A model generated the notes under the pieces. The model was not told where the DNA came from and ran no database searches. It saw nothing but the letters and a program-made list of their open reading frames with translations. Source: Actinoplanes oryzae (GTDB taxonomy: Bacteria > Actinomycetota > Actinomycetes > Mycobacteriales > Micromonosporaceae). From it: a DNA stretch of 55,406 bases. Within the stretch, counting starts at the first letter, position 1, and the number at the start of each line of letters is the position of its first letter. Where the stretch lies: contig NZ_JAUQWH010000045.1 in NCBI RefSeq assembly GCF_030757795.1, positions 1-55,406 of the forward strand. The letters are read 5' to 3'. Position numbers and translations under genes: made by a program. This document shows positions 49,018 to 55,406 of the stretch, piece after piece.

Positions 49018-50381
49018 GTCATCTCGACGTCATCCGGTGGCACGCCGCGACCGGCCGGCCCGTGCGGCGGCTCCTCGTCGTCGCGGCGCTCGTCCTGGTC
49101 GCCTGCGTGCTGTCACCCGCCGGGCCGGCCGCGGCCCATCCGCTCGGGAACTTCTCCGTCAACCGCTACGCCGGGCTGACCCTGCACCAGGACCGCGTCG
49201 AGGCCGTGGCGGCGGTGGACCTCGCCGAGCTGCCGACCCTGCAGGACCCGGCCGCCTCCTGCGCCGAGGTTGTCGCCGCGCTGACCGTCACCGTGGACGG
49301 CAGGCGGCTGGCGTGGACGGTGGCTGACGAGTCGCTGACCTCCGCGGCGGGGGCGGGCGGGCTGCGGACCAGCCGCCTGGACTGCCGGCTGTCGGCGCCG
49401 GCCGTGATCCGGTCGGCCGTGCCCGTCACCGTGGACTTCCGGTTCCGGGACGACCGGATCGGCTGGCGGGAGCTGGTCGCGGCGGGCTCCGGGGTGCGTC
49501 TCACCGGGTCGTCGCTGCCGGCCGTCAGCGTGAGCGACGAGCTGCGCCGCTATCCGGAGGACCCGCTGGCCGGCCCGGCCGACGTCCGCTCGGCGAGCTT
49601 CACCGCGGCGCCCGGCTCCGGCACGGCTCCGGCTGCCGCGCCCGCCGGCTCCGCGGCCCCCGGCCCGCTGGCCGCGGCGGCGCACCGGCTGGACGAGCTC
49701 GTGGGCGGCGACCGGCTCACCCCGCTGGTCGGGCTGCTCGCCGTGCTGCTGTCCCTGGCGCTGGGTGCGGCGCACGCGGCGCTGCCCGGGCACGGCAAGA
49801 CGGTGATGGCGGCCTATCTGGCCGGGAGCCGGGGCCGGCCCCGGGACGCGGTGCTGGTCGGCGTCACGGTCACCGCCACGCACACCGCCGCGGTCCTGGT
49901 GCTCGGTCTCGTGCTGACGGTCGCGGCCGGGGTGGCCGGTGAGCTGGTGCTCGGGTGGCTGGGCCTGGTCAGCGGCGTGCTGGTCGCGGCGGTCGGCGTG
50001 GGGGCGCTGCACGCGGCGGTCCGGCACCGCCGGCAGCATCACCACCACGAGCATCACGAGCACCACGAGCACGGGCCGGGGAAGTGGGGGCTGGCCGGGC
50101 TCGGCGTCGCCGGGGGGCTCGTGCCCAGCCCGTCCGCGCTGGTCGTGCTGCTCGGGGCGGTGGCGCTCGGGCGGACCGTCTTCGGGGTGCTGCTCGTCCT
50201 GGCGTACGGGCTGGGCATGGCCGCCACCCTGACCGCCGCCGGGCTCCTCCTGGTCCGGGTGCGGGACAGGCTCTCGGGCCGGCTCGTGCGCTGGAGCGCG
50301 CTGGCGCCGCCGGTCACCGCGGCGTTGATCGTCGTCGTGGGACTCGGGCTGACCGGCCGCGCGCTGATCACCGTCGTGTAA
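49014..50381 (+). CDS. NicO/UreH-like nickel/cobalt transporter with a histidine-rich loop
   Basis: 455 residues. A signal-like first helix and a soluble extracytoplasmic domain (about 40-215) precede the membrane part, which has H-A-A-L-P-G-H-G-K-T (the H-x4-P-G-H-G-K motif of NicO/RcnA-type transporters) and a loop of His and Glu, H-H-H-H-E-H-H-E-H-H-E-H. Such proteins move Ni2+ or Co2+; efflux is the better guess because of the His-rich loop, but import is not excluded. Overlaps the TPR gene stop (ATGA). Confidence 0.88.
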   Translation: MSHLDVIRWHAATGRPVRRLLVVAALVLVACVLSPAGPAAAHPLGNFSVNRYAGLTLHQDRVEAVAAVDLAELPTLQDPAASCAEVVAALTVTVDGRRLAWTVADESLTSAAGAGGLRTSRLDCRLSAPAVIRSAVPVTVDFRFRDDRIGWRELVAAGSGVRLTGSSLPAVSVSDELRRYPEDPLAGPADVRSASFTAAPGSGTAPAAAPAGSAAPGPLAAAAHRLDELVGGDRLTPLVGLLAVLLSLALGAAHAALPGHGKTVMAAYLAGSRGRPRDAVLVGVTVTATHTAAVLVLGLVLTVAAGVAGELVLGWLGLVSGVLVAAVGVGALHAAVRHRRQHHHHEHHEHHEHGPGKWGLAGLGVAGGLVPSPSALVVLLGAVALGRTVFGVLLVLAYGLGMAATLTAAGLLLVRVRDRLSGRLVRWSALAPPVTAALIVVVGLGLTGRALITVV

Positions 50382-50438
50382 AGATTTGAGCTTGTCGATG
50401 TATTGACGTGGCGGCGCGGCGCGGCTGGGGTGAAAGAC

Positions 50439-51734
50439 ATGTCTACCCATGTCAAGCGTCACCTCACCGGAGTCGTCGCCGCCGGGGTCCTCGCGGCGCT
50501 CACGCTCACCGGGTCGGCCGGCGCCGGTGGCCGTACCTCCGCGGCCTGGACCGGCACCTGGGCCACCGGCGTGACCGGCGCCGCCACCGCGCCGGTCCCC
50601 GAGACCGTCTTCACCGACCAGACGCTGCGCCAGATCGTGCACACCAGCGTCGCGGGCCGGACCCTGCGCGTGCGGCTGTCCAACGAGCACGGCAGCGCAC
50701 CCCTCGAGATCGGCGCGGCCCGCGTCGCCCGGCGGGACACCGCGGCCCGGATCGTCGCCGGCACGGACCGCCCGCTCACCTTCGGCGGCCGGACCTCCGT
50801 GACCGTGCCGCCCGGGTCGCCCGTCGTCAGCGACCCTGTGCCGCTGGCCGTGCCCGCCCGCACCGACCTCGCCATCAGCCTCCACCTACCGCGCCGGACC
50901 GTCGCCTCGACCCTGCACAACTCGGCCTTCCAGACCAGCTATGTAGCCGCGGGCGACCGCACCCGGGCGGCCGACCTGCCCGGCGCCGCCACCACGACGT
51001 CCTGGTACTTCCTGTCCGACGTCAGCGTCACCACGACGGCCGGGACCGGGGCGGTCGTGGCGTTCGGCGACTCCATCACCGACGGGTCGAGCACCACGAC
51101 CGACACCAACCACCGCTGGCCCGACTATCTGGCGGCCCGCGCGCCCGGCCTCGGCGTGCTCAACAAGGGCATCGGCGGCAACCGCCTGCTGCACGACGGC
51201 AACACCCTGCCCGGCACGGACTTCTCCGGCATCGGCCCGCTCTTCGGCGACAGCGCGCTGCGGCGCTTCGACCGCGACGTCCTCGCCCCGGCCGGCGTCC
51301 GCCACGTCATCGTCCTGCTCGGCATCAACGACATCGGCCAGCCCGGCTCCACCTCCCCGGCGTCCGAGGCGGTGACCCTCGACCAGCTGATCTTCGCCCA
51401 CCGGCAGCTGATCGCCCGCGCCCACGACCACGGCCTGCGCATCTACGGCGGCACGCTGACCCCGTTCGGCGACACCACGATCCCGGGCTACTACACGGCC
51501 GAGCGCGAGAGCGTACGCCAGGCGCTCAACCACTGGATCCGCACCAGCGGCGAGTACGACGCCGTCGTCGACTTCGACCGCGCCGTCCGCGACCCGGCCC
51601 AGCCGGTGCGCATGCTCCCCGCCTACGACAGCGGCGACCACCTGCACCCCAACGACGCCGGCATGCGCGCCATGGCCGACGCCGTCCCGCTGCGCCTCTT
51701 CCGCGGGACACCCGTGCCGGAATTGAAGGGCTGA
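50439..51734 (+). CDS. Secreted SGNH/GDSL hydrolase
   Basis: 431 residues. A signal peptide (cleavage near residue 30) precedes a beta domain (about 35-195) and the SGNH hydrolase domain. Block I is V-A-F-G-D-S-I-T-D-G with the nucleophile Ser, block III includes G-I-N-D-I-G, and block V is S-G-D-H-L-H-P-N-D-A-G with the D-x-x-H catalytic pair. The two-domain layout matches actinomycete esterases acting on acetylated polysaccharides or lipids. A strong hairpin terminator follows. Confidence 0.92.
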   Translation: MSTHVKRHLTGVVAAGVLAALTLTGSAGAGGRTSAAWTGTWATGVTGAATAPVPETVFTDQTLRQIVHTSVAGRTLRVRLSNEHGSAPLEIGAARVARRDTAARIVAGTDRPLTFGGRTSVTVPPGSPVVSDPVPLAVPARTDLAISLHLPRRTVASTLHNSAFQTSYVAAGDRTRAADLPGAATTTSWYFLSDVSVTTTAGTGAVVAFGDSITDGSSTTTDTNHRWPDYLAARAPGLGVLNKGIGGNRLLHDGNTLPGTDFSGIGPLFGDSALRRFDRDVLAPAGVRHVIVLLGINDIGQPGSTSPASEAVTLDQLIFAHRQLIARAHDHGLRIYGGTLTPFGDTTIPGYYTAERESVRQALNHWIRTSGEYDAVVDFDRAVRDPAQPVRMLPAYDSGDHLHPNDAGMRAMADAVPLRLFRGTPVPELKG

Positions 51735-51778
51735 CCGGCCGACCCCGGACCACCTGCGAAATCACTCCCAGGACTGAG

Positions 51779-51812
51779 GGGCGCCGCCCGGCCGTAGCGG
51801 CCGGCGGCGCCC
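51779..51812 (+). terminator. Hairpin terminator after the GDSL hydrolase
   Basis: GGGCGCCGC...CGGCCG (51779-51794) pairs with CGGCCGGCGGCGCCC (51798-51812) as a 15-bp stem with one bulged C and a TAG loop, 45 bases after the stop. Confidence 0.7.
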
Positions 51813-51863
51813 GGTGCCCATGCTGTGGCGGTTCCCGTCGCCGTCAGAGAAGAGCACCCGACC

Positions 51864-52292
51864 ATGCGTTTCACACGAATTCTGTCCGCCGGACTGCTCG
51901 CGGCGGGTGTCGTCGCCGTCTCCGCCACGCCGGCGCAGGCCGTCGTGGTGGACTCCGGGATCGTCACGAGCAGCGTCTACCTCTCCCGCGGCGAAACCCG
52001 CTGGGTGGCCCGGGAGATCGACGGCGGTGCGATCGGGGCGGGTGCCGGGGCCGGCGGAGCCGCGGCGGTCGCCAAGGGCTGCGCCACGGTGGCCAAGATG
52101 CACTGGGCGGCCGGCGTGGCCTGCGTCGGCGGCGCCGCCGTCTACGGCACGGCGTTCGTCAACGCCACCCGGTCGGCCCGCAACGGCAACGGCTGCCTGC
52201 GGATCAGGTACACCAAGCCGGCCTTCACCCCGTCGCGCCTGCCGGTCATCGTCGGCTTCTACAACGACGGCGGGAGGCACTGCAAGAACTGA
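51864..52292 (+). CDS. Small secreted glycine-rich protein, bacteriocin-like in outline
   Basis: 142 residues. Signal peptide ending near A-Q-A (about 28), then a mature part with a glycine/alanine zipper (GGAIGAGAGAGGAAAVAKG, AGVACVGGAAVYGTAF) and a basic C-terminal half with cysteines near residues 77, 90 and 117 and one two residues before the end. Gly/Ala-zipper segments with cysteines resemble membrane-active bacteriocins or amyloid-like peptides, but I recognise no family and see no immunity or modification genes. It could equally be an ordinary secreted protein. Confidence 0.7.
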   Translation: MRFTRILSAGLLAAGVVAVSATPAQAVVVDSGIVTSSVYLSRGETRWVAREIDGGAIGAGAGAGGAAAVAKGCATVAKMHWAAGVACVGGAAVYGTAFVNATRSARNGNGCLRIRYTKPAFTPSRLPVIVGFYNDGGRHCKN

Positions 52293-52326
52293 TCCCGGAC
52301 GCCTTCGCGACCACCCGTGGGACCGG

Positions 52327-52345
52327 TAGCTGTTTGATGCAGCCG
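52327..52345 (+). repeat. 19-bp direct repeat, left copy
   Basis: TAGCTGTTTGATGCAGCCG is identical to a copy at 53548-53566. It lies 101 bases before the FAD monooxygenase start. It is AT-richer than its surroundings. Confidence 0.9.
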
Positions 52346-52446
52346 TTCCGCCAGGCCGGCGACCACCACCGTCCCGGCGCCGTTCCCGGGCTGTTCCACG
52401 ACAGTCGCCTTCCGGCCGGGGAGCCCGCTCGGGCATGCTGGGCGCC

Positions 52447-53541
52447 ATGACGAACGACAGGGTGCTCGTGGCCGGCGGCGGCATCGCGGGACTGGCGCTC
52501 GCGCGGGCGCTGCGGCAGCGGGACGTCGCCGTGGATCTGGTTGAGCGGAACCCGGGGGCGGGCGGCGGGCTGGCGATCAATCTGCCCGGCAACGCGGTGA
52601 CGGCGCTCGCGGCGCTCGGGGTGGGGGAGGGGCTGGCCAGCATCGGCCGGCCCACCGGCCGCCGGGAGTACAGGGCGGCGAGCGGGCGGCTGCTCTTCCT
52701 GGTCGACGAGGACGCCTTCTGGGGCGCCGGTGCGCAGCCGCGGTGCGTGCTCCGCTCGGACCTGCACGACCTGCTCAGCGACGGGCTCGACGTCACGCCG
52801 CGGACCGCGGAGGTCACCTCGGTGCGCACGACCGCCGGGGGCGCCGAGGTGACCTTCCACACCGGAGAGACGGCCGGTTACGGCTTCGTGGCCGGTGCGG
52901 ACGGCGTACGGTCGGCCGTCCGCACGGCCCTCTTCGGCGGCTCGGGGGTGCGCGAGGCCCTGCTCAGCGCGGCCAGCTGGCGGTTCATGGCCCCCAACCC
53001 GGGCGTCGACTGCTGGATCGTGTGGTCGGGCGCCGCCGGCACGATCCTGCTGATCCCGGTCGGCGACCACCAGGTGTACGGGTACGCGTCCGCCACCCGC
53101 GGCGGCCCGATCGGCGCCGACGCCTCCTGGCTGAGCGAGACGTTCGGCGCCTTCCCCGAGCCGGTGCGCAAGGTGCTCGGCACGGTGGAGTCGCTCTACC
53201 ACTCGCCGGTCGAGGAGGTGCGCGTGCCCGCGTGGAGCCGGGGCCGGTGCGTGCTGGTCGGCGACGCCGCCCACGCCACCGCGCCGGTCTGGGCCGAGGG
53301 GTGCGCGCTGGCGGCCGAGGACGCCGTCGTCCTGGCCGAGCTGCTGGCGGGCGGCGACTGGGACACCGTGGGCGCCCGCTTCGAGCAGCGGCGCCGCGCC
53401 CGGGTGGACCACGTCCAGGCCGCGACCGACCGCTTCGCCAAGGCGGCCCGGGTCCCGACATGGCTGCGCGACTTCGTGCTGCCGGCGCTGGGGCCCCGCT
53501 CGTACCGGGAGGCGTACGGCCCGCTGCGCGACCCCGCCTGA
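52447..53541 (+). CDS. FAD-dependent monooxygenase
   Basis: 364 residues. The Rossmann motif G-G-G-I-A-G-L (about 10-16), the D-G motif G-A-D-G-V-R-S-A-V-R (about 150) and the G-D motif V-L-V-G-D-A-A-H-A-T-A-P (about 275) define class A flavin monooxygenases. It lacks the C-terminal thioredoxin-like domain of large hydroxylases. Substrate unknown. The ATG at 52447 has no ribosome site; CATGCT 7 bases upstream suggests a leaderless start. It lies between the two copies of the 19-bp repeat. Confidence 0.9.
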   Translation: MTNDRVLVAGGGIAGLALARALRQRDVAVDLVERNPGAGGGLAINLPGNAVTALAALGVGEGLASIGRPTGRREYRAASGRLLFLVDEDAFWGAGAQPRCVLRSDLHDLLSDGLDVTPRTAEVTSVRTTAGGAEVTFHTGETAGYGFVAGADGVRSAVRTALFGGSGVREALLSAASWRFMAPNPGVDCWIVWSGAAGTILLIPVGDHQVYGYASATRGGPIGADASWLSETFGAFPEPVRKVLGTVESLYHSPVEEVRVPAWSRGRCVLVGDAAHATAPVWAEGCALAAEDAVVLAELLAGGDWDTVGARFEQRRRARVDHVQAATDRFAKAARVPTWLRDFVLPALGPRSYREAYGPLRDPA

Positions 53542-53547
53542 GCCGGA

Positions 53548-53566
53548 TAGCTGTTTGATGCAGCCG
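53548..53566 (+). repeat. 19-bp direct repeat, right copy
   Basis: Identical to 52327-52345. It begins 6 bases after the monooxygenase stop and ends 20 bases before the ZIP transporter start. Confidence 0.9.
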
Positions 53567-53586
53567 CTGCGGGGCAAAGCGGCGGC

Positions 53587-54339
53587 ATGCCTGGATGGTT
53601 GCAAGCCGGCGGCTGGGGACTCCTCGCCGGCTCCGCCCTGCTTGTCGGTGCCGCGCTCGGCTACCTCGCCCGGATCCCGCAGCGGATCATCGCCTCGATC
53701 ATGGCCTTCGGCGCCGGCGTCCTGCTGTCGGCGGTCGCCTTCGAGCTCTTCGCCGAGGCCGACGAGCAGGCCGGCCTGCTGCCCACGGCGCTGGGCGCGG
53801 TCGGCGGCGCCGTCGTCTACACCGGCTGCAACGTGCTGCTAGCCCGGCGCGGCGCCCGGCACCGCAAGCGGTCCGGCGGCCAGCAGCCCTCCGAGGCGGA
53901 GCAGGGCGGCTCGGGCACGGCCCTGGCGCTGGGCGCGCTGCTCGACGGCGTACCGGAATCGATCGTCATCGGCACGAGCCTGCTCGGCGGCGGCGCGATC
54001 AGCGTGGTGACCGTCGCGGCCGTCTTCATCAGCAACGTCCCCGAGGGCCTGTCCAGCGCGGCCGGCATGCGCCACGCCGGCCGCTCCCGCCGCTACGTCT
54101 TCACGCTGTGGGCGGGCATCGCCCTGATCAGCGGCCTGGCCGCGGTGGCCGGCTACACCGTGCTCGGCGACGCACCCGCCGCCGTGCTGGCCGCCATCAC
54201 CGCCCTGGCCGGCGGCGCAATCCTCGCCATGGTCGCCGACACGATGATCCCGGAGGCCTTCGAGGACGCCCACCTGCTCATCGGCCTGATCACGGTCGCC
54301 GGCTTCCTCGTCGCCTTCGCCCTCTCCCAGGCCGGCTGA
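53587..54339 (+). CDS. ZIP family divalent metal transporter
   Basis: 250 residues with about eight membrane helices. Helices 4 and 5 carry the metal-binding pattern A-L-L-D-G-V-P-E-S-I-V-I-G and F-I-S-N-V-P-E-G-L-S-S-A-A-G-M, the ZIP binuclear site with Asp and Asn where histidines are usual. A basic loop (RRGARHRKRSGG) links helices 3 and 4. ZIP proteins import zinc, iron or manganese. Start 20 bases after the repeated 19-mer. Confidence 0.88.
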   Translation: MPGWLQAGGWGLLAGSALLVGAALGYLARIPQRIIASIMAFGAGVLLSAVAFELFAEADEQAGLLPTALGAVGGAVVYTGCNVLLARRGARHRKRSGGQQPSEAEQGGSGTALALGALLDGVPESIVIGTSLLGGGAISVVTVAAVFISNVPEGLSSAAGMRHAGRSRRYVFTLWAGIALISGLAAVAGYTVLGDAPAAVLAAITALAGGAILAMVADTMIPEAFEDAHLLIGLITVAGFLVAFALSQAG

Positions 54340-54421
54340 GCCGATCGCCGGCGAGCCGTCGCACCGGGAGCCGCTGTCGACCGCCGGTCTCGACCGGCTG
54401 ACCACGGAGCTGGCCGGGATC

Positions 54422-54547
54422 ATGACCGGGGCGCACGCCGCCGGGGACGCCCGGGCCCGCGACGGTCTGCCGGGGCTCGGCTCCGCGAGCGTGCGCCTCC
54501 TGGCGGCCGCCGACCTGCTGCTCGATCGGGCGTTCCGGTCCGGCTGA
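54422..54547 (+). CDS. Short coding-like frame, possibly the tail of a lost gene
   Basis: 41 residues from ATG 54422 to the stop at 54545-54547 (MTGAHAAGDARARDGLPGLG, then a Leu-rich helix). Third positions are nearly all G or C, and this bias continues upstream of the ATG to about 54341 in the same frame with no start codon, as if a longer protein had lost its 5' end. No domain recognised and no ribosome site. Confidence 0.3.
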   Translation: MTGAHAAGDARARDGLPGLGSASVRLLAAADLLLDRAFRSG

Positions 54548-54590
54548 GCCGGGCGGGCAAGTCAAGACTTTCGTTGCCGCCGGGCGTGCC

Positions 54591-54596
54591 CACAAT
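54591..54596 (+). promoter_or_regulatory. -10 box for leaderless transcription of the helicase gene
   Basis: CACAAT ends 7 bases before the GTG at 54604. No rifamycin-associated element like those of helR promoters is seen in the 60 bases upstream. Confidence 0.5.
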
Positions 54597-54603
54597 GGGG
54601 GGA

Positions 54604-55406
54604 GTGGGCAGAGCGGACGAGGTACGCGCCGAGCAGGCGCACGTGACGGCGGCGTACGAGCGGCTCGGGCTCGAGGACGCGCCGGCGGGGCTGTGTTTCG
54701 GGCGGCTGGATCGGGTGGACGGGAGCACGATTCATGTCGGGCGGCGCGGGGTCCGGGCGGATGGTGAGCCGCTGATCGTGGACTGGCGGGCGGAGGCGGC
54801 CCGGCCGTTCTACGCGGCGACGGCGGGGCATCCGATGGGGCTGCAGCGGCGGCGACATGTTGCCATGGACGGCCGGGTGGTCGTGGGCGTGGCGGACGAG
54901 ATTCTCGACGGGTCCCCGGCCGGGCCGGGTGATGTGCCGGGCGACGGTCCGCTGGCGGAGGTGCTGAGCGCGCCGCGCACCGGGCGGATGGGCGCCGCCG
55001 TGACGACGTTGCAGGCCGAGCAGGACGCCGTCGTCCGGTCGCCGCACCGGGGCACGGTGGTCGTGCAGGGCGGGCCCGGGACCGGGAAGACCGTCGTGGC
55101 GCTGCACCGGGCGGCGTACGTTCTCTTCGCGTTTCCCGCCGCGGCGCGCAATGTGCTGGTCGTCGGGCCGGATCGGCGCTTTCTCGAGTACATCTCGCGG
55201 GTGCTGCCGGCGCTGGGCGAGCACGGTGTCCAGCTGGTGGCCCGGCGGGAGCTCGCCGGGCTGCCGGATCGGGAGGATCCTCCCGGTGTCGCGCGGCGCA
55301 AGGGTGTGGCGCGGGTCCGCGTGCCTCGCCCCCGCGCGCGGCCGATGACGCTGCCGGTCGGGGACGAGCGGGTCACCGTCGGGCGGCGGGTGGTGGCCGA
55401 TGCGCT
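54604..55406 (+). CDS. HelD/HelR-like UvrD-family helicase, 5' part (runs off the right edge)
   Basis: 267 residues are visible from GTG 54604. The start ADEVRAEQAHVTAAYERLG and D-W-R-A-E-A-A-R-P-F-Y are diagnostic of the HelD/HelR group, and G-G-P-G-T-G-K-T (about 158-165) is Walker A. HelD displaces RNA polymerase from nucleic acid and HelR confers rifamycin tolerance in actinomycetes. The motor domains continue outside the window, so class I versus class II cannot be judged, and I use no gene symbol. Confidence 0.85.
   Translation, partial: MGRADEVRAEQAHVTAAYERLGLEDAPAGLCFGRLDRVDGSTIHVGRRGVRADGEPLIVDWRAEAARPFYAATAGHPMGLQRRRHVAMDGRVVVGVADEILDGSPAGPGDVPGDGPLAEVLSAPRTGRMGAAVTTLQAEQDAVVRSPHRGTVVVQGGPGTGKTVVALHRAAYVLFAFPAAARNVLVVGPDRRFLEYISRVLPALGEHGVQLVARRELAGLPDREDPPGVARRKGVARVRVPRPRARPMTLPVGDERVTVGRRVVADA

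Noticed and set aside
54541..54603. Rifamycin-associated element upstream of the helicase
   Set aside because: The conserved inverted repeat with GGGGCTTGC halves is not present.

Overview
The window is very GC-rich DNA with strong G/C at third codon positions, GTG/TTG starts, many 4-base ATGA/GTGA overlaps and many genes that look leaderless. This points to a filamentous actinomycete; the gene content (MmyB-type XRE regulators, GH6 cellulase, DUF4331 protein, HelD/HelR-like helicase) suggests a Micromonosporaceae relative such as Actinoplanes, which is an inference. I saw no rRNA, tRNA, CRISPR array or intact insertion sequence.

Left third (1-20.9 kb). A clipped IniB-like gene and a LAL/LuxR regulator lie beside a TetR regulator. 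A secreted GH6 cellulase follows, with a CebR-type operator in front of it. Next is a sugar ABC operon (permease, binding lipoprotein, double ATPase, SDR dehydrogenase). A DUF4232 lipoprotein pair is followed by a tightly overlapped four-gene cassette: acyl-CoA-dehydrogenase-like, PIG-L deacetylase, NodS-like methyltransferase, GT2 glycosyltransferase. After a frameshifted HEAT-repeat remnant come two units in which an XRE/MmyB regulator diverges from redox genes (SDR operon; old yellow enzyme).

Middle (21-28.6 kb). A 1271-residue Pls-type NRPS (A-T-six TM segments-tandem acyltransferase-like domains) overlaps a zinc M1 aminopeptidase. The adenylation code I read, D-A-E-S-I-G-T-V-V-K, resembles lysine codes, so the pair looks like a poly-lysine-type synthetase with its degrading or self-protection enzyme. 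An EamA transporter, a LysR regulator and a MazG-like pyrophosphohydrolase follow.

Accessory island (28.6-34.2 kb). Base composition drops visibly. It carries a decayed zinc-knuckle gene, two unrelated PD-(D/E)xK nuclease-like proteins and an orphan gene, and it resembles a defence island.

Right third (34.2-55.4 kb). A secreted M1 peptidase, a Tat/lipoprotein Dyp peroxidase with an altered catalytic motif and a small XRE regulator precede a 2615-residue secreted RHS polymorphic toxin (IPT, seven PPC-like repeats, YD repeats, Hint, nuclease tip) whose stop overlaps a SUKH immunity gene. A DUF4331-TPR-NicO metal-related operon, a GDSL hydrolase, a small secreted glycine-rich protein, an FAD monooxygenase bracketed by two copies of a 19-bp repeat, a ZIP transporter and the start of a HelD/HelR-like helicase complete the window.
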